In this document: positions 1 to 7,477 of the stretch, one piece after another
Numbering within the stretch: the stretch's first letter is position 1
Layout of the letters: every line of letters starts with the position of its first letter
Assembly (NCBI GenBank): GCA_046309775.1
Contig: JBKCOM010000161.1
Coordinates: forward strand, 7,278-71,277
Length of the DNA stretch: 64,000 bases
Direction: 5' to 3'
Source: JAIXWP01 sp046309775
GTDB lineage: Bacteria > Bacteroidota > Bacteroidia > Flavobacteriales_D > Sanyastnellaceae
Program-made: the position numbers and the translations under genes
Notes under the pieces: model-generated
What the model saw: only the letters and a program-made list of their open reading frames with translations
What the model was told of the DNA's origin: nothing
Database searches by the model: none

Positions 1-506
1 AAAAGATTACCTCACCCGATGGTTTGGGGATGTCGCCGCAGCGCATTACTGTAAGCACTGCGGGAATTGCCAAGATGATCAAAAAGCTCGGGGATGATCA
101 AGCGAAGTTCAACCTAGCTTTGTCATTACATGCCGCCAACGACGAAAAGCGCAATCACATCATGGATATCAATGAGACTAATAATCTCGAGATCCTGTCG
201 GATGCATTGCGCTATTTCTATGATAAAACCGGTACTCGCATAACGTTTGAGTATATCATTTTCAAGGATTTTAATGATACTATCAAAGACGCTCACGAGT
301 TGGCCAATTATTCGAAGAATTTGCCGGTAAAAATCAATATCATTGAGTACAACCCTATCGACGACGGGGAGTTTCAACAGGCATCACCTGAAAGAGTCGA
401 TGCCTTTGCTAAGTTTCTAGAGAGCAGAAATCTTGTAGTCAATGTTCGCCGAAGCCGCGGCAAAGACATCGACGCCGCCTGTGGCCAGCTAGCTAACAAA
501 CACTAA
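1..506 (+). CDS. rlmN: 23S rRNA (adenine-C2)-methyltransferase RlmN, C-terminal part
   Basis: Radical-SAM enzyme that methylates C2 of adenine 2503 in 23S rRNA and adenine 37 in some tRNAs. The start lies before the window; the frame is open from base 3. The visible part holds the family motifs GMSPQRITVSTAG and FNLALSLHA, then the C-terminal KDIDAACGQLA segment, whose cysteine is the conserved methyl-carrying Cys of RlmN. It is convergent with the lipoprotein gene at 616 and separated from it by a hairpin terminator. Just after the stop lies a degenerate second copy of the last codons (see findings). The family call is secure; only the 5' half is missing. Confidence 0.95.
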   Translation, partial: KITSPDGLGMSPQRITVSTAGIAKMIKKLGDDQAKFNLALSLHAANDEKRNHIMDINETNNLEILSDALRYFYDKTGTRITFEYIIFKDFNDTIKDAHELANYSKNLPVKINIIEYNPIDDGEFQQASPERVDAFAKFLESRNLVVNVRRSRGKDIDAACGQLANKH

Positions 507-524
507 AAATTAGAAGTACCCGCC

Positions 525-562
525 ACTTGTGGCCAATTGGCAAACAAACACTAAAACTTAGA
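525..562 (+). repeat. Diverged duplicate of the rlmN 3' end
   Basis: Bases 525-562 repeat bases 477-514 at a 48-base offset. In the rlmN reading phase the copy encodes TCGQLANKH followed by a stop, against ACGQLANKH in the gene. The differences inside the shared codons are mostly synonymous (CAG/CAA, CTA/TTG, GCT/GCA). The match continues about 8 bases past the stop codon. It is too short to be a gene and looks like a leftover tail of another rlmN allele. Confidence 0.8.
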
Positions 563-570
563 CCATAAAA

Positions 571-600
571 AATGCCTCATTACTGAGGCATTTTAGAATC
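571..600. terminator. Bidirectional intrinsic terminator
   Basis: A perfect 9-bp stem (AATGCCTCA, 571-579; TGAGGCATT, 584-592) with a TTAC loop has A-rich sequence on the left and T-rich on the right. It lies between the convergent rlmN and the lipoprotein gene at 616-960, so it can serve both. Confidence 0.8.
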
Positions 601-615
601 TTATTTTAAAGAAGA

Positions 616-960
616 TTACTGTGCTGGTGGAACGCTATCCATTGCAGCATCCATGCTATTGAGCATTTCCTGCATCTTTCTCTCAGCTTCTTCCTCAGCC
701 TTTTTCTTAGCATCAGCAGAACACTCGTCCAATACAGCAGAAGTCTGCTCTGGAGTCATGTCAGCCTTTGGGTACTGAGCAACGAGCTTATCTACATAGC
801 AATCGCAAATAGCCTTTGCATCATCTGGGTAGACAATCTCTTGAAGAGAAGTGCAAGTTTCTTTCATTGAAGTTTTGTTTTCTTCTGTCCAGCCGCCACC
901 GCAAGATGAAAGGGCAACAATGCCGCAAGCCGCGAAGAAAAGAGCAAATGACTTTTTCAT
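616..960 (-). CDS. Small lipoprotein of unknown function
   Basis: 114-residue protein with a lipoprotein signal (MKKSFALFFAACGIVALSSC) and lipobox LSSC followed by GGG, so it is predicted to be anchored in the envelope. The mature part has four more cysteines, including a CDCY pair, and an acidic/basic helix rich in E and K (KKKAEEEAERKMQEML) near the C-terminus. I do not recognise a named family. It is the last of three minus-strand genes (1387-1710, 1025-1369, 616-960), but the 64-base gap before it may hold its own promoter. Confidence 0.75.
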   Translation of the reverse strand: MKKSFALFFAACGIVALSSCGGGWTEENKTSMKETCTSLQEIVYPDDAKAICDCYVDKLVAQYPKADMTPEQTSAVLDECSADAKKKAEEEAERKMQEMLNSMDAAMDSVPPAQ

Positions 961-1024
961 GTTGGATATAAATTATTAAATTGTTTAGCGGGACGAATGT
1001 AGGATAATTCCCTAAAACTCAAAA

Positions 1025-1369
1025 TTAAATCGCTGGATATTTCACCTTAACGAATTTATGGTCTTTTTGACGGTATCTAATAATAACAGTCGTTCCTGGC
1101 TCATACAATGGAGCTCCTTCGCTGCGTTCTTCGGCCCTAAACTTCACCACTTGACCATCCAATGTGGTGAATTCAATTAGGGGATAGTAATAGCGTTTGC
1201 CACCTTCAGACATCGCCATCCAATTGGTAATGATACCTGTTGTTTCGTTGCTTTGAAACGGGAACAAAATATAGCTCTTGAATTTCCACCAAATAAAAAT
1301 AATGACCACAGTAATTGCAATGCCATAAGACAGCCACGCAGGCATCTCTATATTTTCCAAAAAATCCAT
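1025..1369 (-). CDS. DUF3592-like single-span membrane protein
   Basis: 114 residues. One membrane segment near the N-terminus (about residues 14-30, WLSYGIAITVVIIFIWW) is followed by a small beta-rich domain with the pattern YYYPLIEFTTLDGQVVKF and a late G-T-x-V-x-I-R-Y strand. This matches the DUF3592 pattern known from many bacteria; no biochemical role is established. It lies 17 bases downstream of the TonB-C-like gene at 1387-1710 on the same strand and may be co-transcribed with it. Confidence 0.65.
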   Translation of the reverse strand: MDFLENIEMPAWLSYGIAITVVIIFIWWKFKSYILFPFQSNETTGIITNWMAMSEGGKRYYYPLIEFTTLDGQVVKFRAEERSEGAPLYEPGTTVIIRYRQKDHKFVKVKYPAI

Positions 1370-1386
1370 GTGACAAAATTGGTAAA

Positions 1387-1710
1387 TTATACCTGTTTCT
1401 TAAAGACAAATCTGTATTTAATGACTTGCCCTATTTGAGGATCGCCTTTTTCAAGCTTAATTTTCTTCAACTTATTAATTACATACTCCCCTAGTTTGGG
1501 ATCGGTCGCGTTGATGGAAACGATATCTAGTTTGCCATTCATATCAATTTTAAAACTTACCTCCACTGTTCCCTCTAGGTCTTTTATCGACTCGTCTTGA
1601 ACCACCTTATTTGATTGGGCCCAGGTTGGAAGTGATGAAAAGCCAGGAAAAATGAAAACCGAAAGAACCAAGACCGAAGATAAAATATTAAGGCGCAATA
1701 GATTAACCAT
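1387..1710 (-). CDS. Secreted protein with TonB C-terminal-like fold
   Basis: 107 residues from the ATG at 1710, chosen because it gives a proper signal peptide (hydrophobic run to about residue 31, ending TWAQ); the frame is open back to 1920 but that part has no signal-like composition. The mature part, with SFKIDMNGKLDIV and a final YRFVFKK strand, resembles the C-terminal domain of TonB-type energy transducers or short secreted relatives. There is no N-terminal anchor plus proline-rich region, so it is not a full TonB. The role is unknown. Confidence 0.55.
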   Translation of the reverse strand: MVNLLRLNILSSVLVLSVFIFPGFSSLPTWAQSNKVVQDESIKDLEGTVEVSFKIDMNGKLDIVSINATDPKLGEYVINKLKKIKLEKGDPQIGQVIKYRFVFKKQV

Positions 1711-1928
1711 CAAAGACCAACGATCTTTAAGAAAAGTAGAGATGATTATGCAAAGTGGACGGTTCACTGAATGGCAAATATGGTTTTTTAGTGCAACATG
1801 GGCAACACAAAATGAGCCAATGGTCGGAAAAAGCACATAAACGGAATTATTTTCACTAGAAGCTGTAACGAAACCTGACATCTGGGCGTCACACTGACAA
1901 ATAACAAGAAAATATAACACTTACAGAT

Positions 1929-2732
1929 ATGAAAACCCTCCTTTCAAGTTTCGCTGCCTTGCTCATGACATCAGTGCTCATTGCCCAATCAGAGCAACCT
2001 AAAGACACTACCTTCATCTCATTGGAGAAGAATGATATACTAATCATTAAAAAAGACAATCTAAAGATCGACACTAGTGGTGTTTCAGACAAAGAGCGCA
2101 AAGAAAAGCTTACCTACTTCGCGGGCCTTGACTTGGGGGTAAATTTCTTAATCAACGGTTCTGGCAATACCAATTTCGAAGGGGAAGACGCCTGGATGGA
2201 AAACGATCCTGCAAGCTCTTTGAGTTGGAGATGGAATATGGCCGAAGAAAAAATTAGAATTGTAAAAGATTACGTAGGCATTACCACAGGTTTCGCCATC
2301 GCATGGAATAGCTATTCCTTTACTGATAACGTCCGTGTTTTAAACAATTCTGACTCTACATGGGGCGTAATTGATTCTTTACCTAATTATTCTAAGAATA
2401 AACTCCGCGTTACCTCCCTTCAAGTACCATTGCTACTTTCATTGAATACCAGTCTAAATCCTGATAGGAATTTTCACTTGGACATGGGGGTGATTGGTGG
2501 TTTGCGTATCGGTAGCCGCACCAAGCAAAAGTTCGAAATGGATGGACGCACTCAGCGAGAGACAGTGGTAGATGATTTCAACCTTGCCCCAATAAGTTTA
2601 GACGCTACAGTGCGCGTAGGATACCGCGACATCACTCTCTGGGCCAGCTACGGTTTAACTTCCCTGTTCCGCGACGGAAAAGGCCCCGAAGCATATCCGG
2701 TCGCAGTGGGTATCACAGTCTTGCCTTTCTAA
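1929..2732 (+). CDS. Outer-membrane beta-barrel protein
   Basis: 267 residues with a Sec signal peptide (MKTLLSSFAALLMTSVLIAQ). The rest shows alternating aromatic/polar strands with glycines (YFAGLDLGVNFLING, FHLDMGVIGGLRIGS, VRVGYRDITLWASYGLTSLF) and ends in Phe (VLPF), typical of PorT/OmpW-like eight-stranded barrels of Bacteroidota. No substrate can be inferred. It is transcribed divergently from 1387-1710; the 218-base gap between them is the only upstream regulatory space. A strong terminator follows. Confidence 0.7.
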   Translation: MKTLLSSFAALLMTSVLIAQSEQPKDTTFISLEKNDILIIKKDNLKIDTSGVSDKERKEKLTYFAGLDLGVNFLINGSGNTNFEGEDAWMENDPASSLSWRWNMAEEKIRIVKDYVGITTGFAIAWNSYSFTDNVRVLNNSDSTWGVIDSLPNYSKNKLRVTSLQVPLLLSLNTSLNPDRNFHLDMGVIGGLRIGSRTKQKFEMDGRTQRETVVDDFNLAPISLDATVRVGYRDITLWASYGLTSLFRDGKGPEAYPVAVGITVLPF

Positions 2733-2775
2733 CAATATTCAAGAGCTTCCATTCAAATATTGGAAGGCTTTTTTC

Positions 2776-2815
2776 AAACGACCACAACTTCAAAAGTGTG
2801 GTCGTTTTTTTTTTA
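2776..2815. terminator. Strong intrinsic terminator
   Basis: An 11-bp stem (2776-2786 / 2797-2807, core ACGACCACA/TGTGGTCGT) with a 10-base loop is followed by a long T-run (2805-2814). It sits between the convergent barrel gene and the gene ending at 2813. A second weaker stem (AGCTTCCA...TGGAAGGCT, 2744-2769) lies just upstream. Confidence 0.85.
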
Positions 2816-3217
2816 TCGCACCACTACACCTGGTTTTCGAAGGGGAGTGATCAATTCCTTTTTCTGTAGTGCCAAAAATTTAGGTGGTACTACAAATTTT
2901 TTATCACACAAACGATCACCCTCAAAAAAACTCACCCAATAGGTATTGCTGAGCTCCATGGAGTCTTTGACCAATATTTCAAAAGACTTGAAACGACCTC
3001 CAGGTACTGCATCAATTAAAAACCTAATACTTGCAGTTTGTTTTTCCACACCTTTGATTCGTCCTGTACCACTGGCGTTGATGATCACGTTGGTAATCTC
3101 AGAAGCCCTTTCATTATATATACCGACGGTCCAGATCTTTTTTCCATCGGCATCTTTATCTGGCACAAAAGCAAGTGCCACACCTTCGGCTGAAGGTAGT
3201 TCTATATCTTTTTTCAT
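2813..3217 (-). CDS. Conserved hypothetical cytoplasmic protein
   Basis: 134 residues with no signal peptide, beta-rich (FVPDKDADGKKIWTVGIYNE, GTGRIKG, TYWVSFFEGDRL). I do not recognise the family. The start codon overlaps the stop of the serine hydrolase gene by 4 bases (ATGA), so translation of the two is probably coupled. The 3' end lies at the terminator shared with the convergent barrel gene. Confidence 0.65.
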   Translation of the reverse strand: MKKDIELPSAEGVALAFVPDKDADGKKIWTVGIYNERASEITNVIINASGTGRIKGVEKQTASIRFLIDAVPGGRFKSFEILVKDSMELSNTYWVSFFEGDRLCDKKFVVPPKFLALQKKELITPLRKPGVVVR

Positions 3218-4386
3218 GATGCTATACGCTTTGCCATTCTAATCCACTCTATCATATCCTTAGGCATGTGTCGCTCCCGCTCTGCGCTTTGAGTATGTCC
3301 CAATCGCACCATTACAAGATCAAGTGACGGAATGGCCACCACATATTGACCTCTTAAGCCTCGGCAATTGTAAAAAGGAATGCCATCTACTTCTCCCAAC
3401 CACCATTGGTATCCATACCAATAGCAATTTTCGCCTGTCCCCTTTGGTGAGATATCTTTTATCATACACGGTGTAAAAGAGTCCTTCATAAATGCTGGAG
3501 AAATAACCGTGTCATTACCCAACACGCCTTCATGAATCATAAGACGCCCAATTTTCCCATAGTCCCGTGCGGTGGCATAAAATCCGGAGAAGACCTTTTC
3601 CATTCCATCGGGCTTGTCGAGGTTCCAATACGCGTCTTCCTCAGTTCCAATGCAAGACCAAAATTTTTGATGAAAATACTCGGAGCAGCTTCTTCCAGTA
3701 GCCCTAGACACAATCATACCCAACAGAATGGTATTGCCGCCTTCATAAATCCAGCCTTGCCCTGGAGTCGAAGCCACGTCGAACTGCAGGGTTTCCTCAA
3801 TTAGATTCTTACCAAAATAAGCTTTAGCCATAAATCCGAATGGATTCCCATAGCTCTCACCAAAAGGAATTCCTGAGCTCATTTGAAGAAGATGTTTAAT
3901 TGTCAAATCTTCACCAAGCCCCTTATCGAACTCAGGAATAAAATCCGAAACCTTCTGATTTACATTCTTGATATATCCTTCTTCAATCGCCTTTCCAATC
4001 ATCAAGGAAACAAAACTCTTTGCCATTGAGAAAGTATTACTTCTCGCTTTCTCACTGCCATCGGCGAAGTATTGTTCGAATAATAAACTATCATTTTTAA
4101 TAACTAAAAAAGCCGTAGATTCATACTGAGCGTGCAAAGTGAGCTCTTCAGCACTGAGATTCTTTTTATTAAAGTCTTTGGAAAGAGGCCACGGCTCGGG
4201 CTTGTCAGCCTTGATGGTCGACACATCGAAATATTCCATATCATAGATGTCTGGCTTAGATTTCCCTATAAGATATGTGCTTCGAAGACCATAAAGAATG
4301 TGTTCATTACCTGTAATATAAAGGGCAGCAATAGCAATTGCCAACGTAGCAAGCAAACCGAACAGAAAACGCTTTAATATTCTCAT
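3214..4386 (-). CDS. Serine hydrolase, class C beta-lactamase family
   Basis: 390 residues. One N-terminal membrane or signal segment (about residues 8-25) is followed by a penicillin-binding-protein-like fold with the SxxK motif SMAK (Ser120, Lys123), a YEGGN segment at the usual place of the Tyr-containing second motif, and a late HTQS segment where the KTG motif would sit. This family contains esterases, D-aminopeptidases and peptide hydrolases; true beta-lactamase activity cannot be assumed. First gene of a two-gene unit with 2813-3217. Confidence 0.85.
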   Translation of the reverse strand: MRILKRFLFGLLATLAIAIAALYITGNEHILYGLRSTYLIGKSKPDIYDMEYFDVSTIKADKPEPWPLSKDFNKKNLSAEELTLHAQYESTAFLVIKNDSLLFEQYFADGSEKARSNTFSMAKSFVSLMIGKAIEEGYIKNVNQKVSDFIPEFDKGLGEDLTIKHLLQMSSGIPFGESYGNPFGFMAKAYFGKNLIEETLQFDVASTPGQGWIYEGGNTILLGMIVSRATGRSCSEYFHQKFWSCIGTEEDAYWNLDKPDGMEKVFSGFYATARDYGKIGRLMIHEGVLGNDTVISPAFMKDSFTPCMIKDISPKGTGENCYWYGYQWWLGEVDGIPFYNCRGLRGQYVVAIPSLDLVMVRLGHTQSAERERHMPKDMIEWIRMAKRIAS

Positions 4387-4467
4387 TCCGTAAATTTTGC
4401 TGAAATTTACTAAAAAGCGAAACTTTTAGCTGCAAATTCGTATACATCAGGACCAAGTACCAATAAA

Positions 4468-5319
4468 ATGAGCAAAGCAATTATTCTAGTATTCTCTCTT
4501 TTCCTAGCCGCAATCAATGGATTTGGCCAGGACGAGATGCGCAAGGCAAACGAAGCCTACAGTGCAGGGGAATACGAGACCGCTCTTACCATTCTAACAG
4601 AATTTCTTGAAAAAGGAGCTAATCCCGAAGCTTTCAAATTGAGAGGAGATTGTCTTCAAAAAGTAGGCGATGCTGCCATGGCACTTCAAGATTATGATAG
4701 AGCCAGAGTTTATGGTTACCGAGAGGATGATCTTTTTCTGAATAGAGGTATATGCAAATCAACCATTGGACAGCTCGACGGCGCAAAACTCGATATCATT
4801 TCATACATCGAAAAACAACAAGATGACCCACGTGGATATTATTGGATGGCGGCGGTTGAATACATGAACGCAGACAACAAAGCCTGCTCGCGCTACGTGG
4901 ATATGGCAATTGCACTTGACAGCACCTATTCTGATGCATACTATCTCAAAGGAGCCAATCTTGCCGACACGGGTCGCAACCTGCAAGCGATGGAGTACTT
5001 CCAACTCTCATACGAAATGAATCCAAAGCAACACCGCGCGAAACTAAATGTCGCTGTGATGCTCATTGATATGGGACAATTTAGAAATGCCTTAGAAATT
5101 CTCAGTGAATTGAGATTAGAGAATATTGATTTTCACGGCGAGGTCTTGTACTATCGAGGTGAAGCATTTTACCTTATGCATGACATGGAAGGTGCTTGCA
5201 TGGAATGGAATGAAGCAGCTGAACTTGGTGACGCAGACGCCGCGGTAAACCATCGAAAGCTATGCATTGACAAGACAGGCAAGGCTAAAATCAAACGTAG
5301 ATCATACGGGGAGTTTTAA
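4468..5319 (+). CDS. Secreted TPR-repeat protein
   Basis: 283 residues with a signal peptide (MSKAIILVFSLFLAAINGFGQ). Serial TPR units follow (ANEAYSAGEYETALTIL, AMALQDYDRARVYGY, DAYYLKGANLADTGRNLQAM, AMEYFQLSYEMNPKQH), giving a helical scaffold in the periplasm. The last helices (MEGACMEWNEAAELGD) resemble Sel1-like or capping repeats. A protein-binding role is likely; the partner is unknown. Its last 18 bases overlap the 3' end of the convergent gene at 5302-6897. Confidence 0.8.
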   Translation: MSKAIILVFSLFLAAINGFGQDEMRKANEAYSAGEYETALTILTEFLEKGANPEAFKLRGDCLQKVGDAAMALQDYDRARVYGYREDDLFLNRGICKSTIGQLDGAKLDIISYIEKQQDDPRGYYWMAAVEYMNADNKACSRYVDMAIALDSTYSDAYYLKGANLADTGRNLQAMEYFQLSYEMNPKQHRAKLNVAVMLIDMGQFRNALEILSELRLENIDFHGEVLYYRGEAFYLMHDMEGACMEWNEAAELGDADAAVNHRKLCIDKTGKAKIKRRSYGEF

Positions 5320-6897
5320 AGCAAGCTTCAAATCCCAGTTTGCCCTAACATTGATTTTCTCAGGAAATACATAAACGTCCTCGGCTGGAATCCCTTTATC
5401 AAAATCAATCGGATTCCAAATTTCATTACCATCTGTATCCACGAAATAACGAACCGAATATTCATTCGGTATGAGTCCTTCTATTTGAATCTTTTTATCA
5501 TTGGGTTGAAGTCTCTTTTTCCAAACGAGTATTTTAGACTTGTCATATATTTCAAGCCACCCGGCTTGTTCACTCATCTTATCATCAATCGAAATTTCAA
5601 TCGCTCCGAGATCTTCGCTTTTATAGGTTTGAAATGAAATTTCTAGTGAATCATTAGACACTAAAAATTGGTCTTCAATAGTTCCCTTCGACAATTTCAA
5701 CTTATACCTCTTCCCTTCCTTGAGAGCGGGAGTAATGTAATAATCACGCTCGGTAAGGGCATTCGGAACGACTGTTTGAATGAGAATGGAGTCCTCTAGA
5801 ATTTGAATACTACCGCCATCTTCTCTCAATCTGCTCATAAAAGGTGTGCTGAAAAAAATGGTGTCATTTCTTCTCCACTTGGGCGTAACGTTATGCGTCA
5901 ATTTCAAAGCAGTTCTAAACTCATCTTTTATATGAGGAATGGCAACCGTATCAAATTCATCATTAATATTTACATAAAGGTCAACATTCCTGTTTTGCAT
6001 AGGAGCTACCAACTCATAGAAGATTGAGTCCTTAGTTTTATTGAAATATAGAACCCCTTCCAGTTTATTTTCAAACTGCAAGTCAAGTTCAATTTTCTTA
6101 GCAAAGAAGGGACTCCAAGGAAGAATAAAAACTCCTGTCGAGTCAACCTCGTAATTAGCCATTGACGGGCCTTTGGGAATTTGACTAAACAACTCAAAAT
6201 TCAGTTCTGGAGATAAGCTATCCACTGCCTGAGGGACTATCGGAGATATTAAAGTCGACACCCGTTCGTCTTCGTCTACATTGTAGTTTCCATTCAAATC
6301 TTCCAAAGCGATTACTTGATAATTCCCCTCTTTCATGAATGGCAAAACGTAGGAGCCATCTTTTTTCGTTTTTGTAAAATAGGAAGGCTGTTTATTGCCC
6401 GCCTTTGCGAAATCTACCATATCCGAAAAAACCAGAATGCGCGCACCAGCAGCAGCTTCGTTGGACAAAGGATATTGCGCAGAACCATGCAGCGCAAGGC
6501 TATCGATGCGTTCACCCGTGGAAAAAACATAAAGCAAATCTTCTGCTTTATTGCCTTCATTAAGATCTACTACTCCATCAGAAAAGTTAAAAGTGTAGGT
6601 GGTATTTGGTTGAAGGGTATCTTTTATCTGAACAATAACCGTCCTGTTTTTTACCTTCACCACAGGCTGAGTTTTCATCGGTGGTGAAATCAATAATTCT
6701 TGGTAAATATTGTTGAGCGCCACGTACTCATCAAATTCAATAGAAAATGATTTTTCAGAAAAATTCTTCTGTAGGTTTTGCGGAAACATATTGACTACAA
6801 CGGGTGCTGTAAAATCACGTTCACCGCCACTCAACGGTTTTTGTTGCGCACAACCCCATAACAGCAAAACGACACAAGCAAGAATTACATTTTTCAT
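5302..6897 (-). CDS. Ig-like domain lipoprotein
   Basis: 531 residues, lipoprotein signal with lipobox LLWGC (Cys16). An N-terminal SbsA-type Ig-like domain (DFTAPVVVNMFPQN, SIEFDEYVALNN, TYTFNFSDGVVDLNEGN) is followed by long beta-sandwich repeats and a carboxypeptidase-regulatory-like stretch (DLNGNYNVDEDERV). This architecture is common in Bacteroidota; the function is unknown, probably a cell-envelope or gliding accessory protein. The start of this gene overlaps the stop of the methionine sulfoxide reductase gene by 4 bases, so the two form a unit. Confidence 0.8.
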   Translation of the reverse strand: MKNVILACVVLLLWGCAQQKPLSGGERDFTAPVVVNMFPQNLQKNFSEKSFSIEFDEYVALNNIYQELLISPPMKTQPVVKVKNRTVIVQIKDTLQPNTTYTFNFSDGVVDLNEGNKAEDLLYVFSTGERIDSLALHGSAQYPLSNEAAAGARILVFSDMVDFAKAGNKQPSYFTKTKKDGSYVLPFMKEGNYQVIALEDLNGNYNVDEDERVSTLISPIVPQAVDSLSPELNFELFSQIPKGPSMANYEVDSTGVFILPWSPFFAKKIELDLQFENKLEGVLYFNKTKDSIFYELVAPMQNRNVDLYVNINDEFDTVAIPHIKDEFRTALKLTHNVTPKWRRNDTIFFSTPFMSRLREDGGSIQILEDSILIQTVVPNALTERDYYITPALKEGKRYKLKLSKGTIEDQFLVSNDSLEISFQTYKSEDLGAIEISIDDKMSEQAGWLEIYDKSKILVWKKRLQPNDKKIQIEGLIPNEYSVRYFVDTDGNEIWNPIDFDKGIPAEDVYVFPEKINVRANWDLKLALKLPV

Positions 6898-7382
6898 AGC
6901 CAGTTCATTTTACCAATGAGAGTAGCAATCTGTTCCAGATATGCCTGATCTGTTGCGTCATAGTGAGCGAGATGTTCGCTATCAACATCTAAAACTGCCA
7001 CCACTTCATTATTTTTGATAATTGGCACTACAATCTCAGAGCGAGAAGCGCTGCTACAAGCGATATGACCAGGAAATACGTCTACATCATCCACAATGAT
7101 AGTTTGAGCGCGGTCCCATGACGTCCCGCAGACGCCTTTACCCTTAGAAATTCTGGTACAAGCGACGGGACCCTGAAACGGACCGAGCACCAATTCGTTA
7201 GATTTAACAAAATATACCCCCACCCACCACCAGCGAAAAGTTTCCTTGAGAGCTGCTATGATGTTAGCAATGTTTGCAATACCGTCCGTTTCGCCCTCGA
7301 CAAGAGCCACAATTTGAGGGTAAAGTGCCTTGTAAGTCTCTTCTTTTGACACCCCTTGTGGAATGGTTAATTCTTCTGCCAT
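6894..7382 (-). CDS. msrC: Free methionine-(R)-sulfoxide reductase (GAF domain)
   Basis: 162 residues from the ATG at 7382. It reduces free L-methionine-(R)-sulfoxide in the cytoplasm with thioredoxin. A single GAF domain carries the three family cysteines, Cys75, Cys85 and Cys109, with spacings 10 and 24, the same as in yeast and E. coli fRMsr, within GKGVCGTSW and FPGHIAC. The start at 7382 is preferred over 7442 because a promoter (TTTG, N21, TACATTCG on the minus strand) ends only 7 bases before it. The downstream lipoprotein gene overlaps by 4 bases. Confidence 0.92.
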   Translation of the reverse strand: MAEELTIPQGVSKEETYKALYPQIVALVEGETDGIANIANIIAALKETFRWWWVGVYFVKSNELVLGPFQGPVACTRISKGKGVCGTSWDRAQTIIVDDVDVFPGHIACSSASRSEIVVPIIKNNEVVAVLDVDSEHLAHYDATDQAYLEQIATLIGKMNWL

Positions 7383-7389
7383 GACGCTG

Positions 7390-7422
7390 CGAATGTAAGA
7401 ATGAATAGAACCTGTTGACAAA
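7390..7422 (-). promoter_or_regulatory. Predicted promoter of msrC
   Basis: On the minus strand, TTTG is followed by 21 bases and TACATTCG (plus-strand 7390-7397), close to the Bacteroidota consensus TTTG/TAnnTTTG. Only seven bases separate the box from the ATG at 7382, so the message would have almost no leader. Confidence 0.5.
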
Positions 7423-7425
7423 AGG

Positions 7426-7458
7426 TTTGTTTGTATAACCATTCAACCATTAATTTTG
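7426..7458 (+). promoter_or_regulatory. Predicted promoter of gcvP
   Basis: TTTG at 7426-7429, a 21-base spacer and a perfect TAATTTTG (-7, 7451-7458) match the Bacteroidota sigma-factor consensus. Transcription would start near 7463, about 15 bases before the gcvP ATG. It faces away from the msrC promoter and interleaves with it. Confidence 0.65.
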
Positions 7459-7477
7459 GCACATAACCAACACAGGA

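Noticed and set aside
1711..1920. N-terminal extension of the TonB-C-like gene
   Set aside because: The extra 70 residues are not signal-like, and the ATG at 1710 gives a normal signal peptide.
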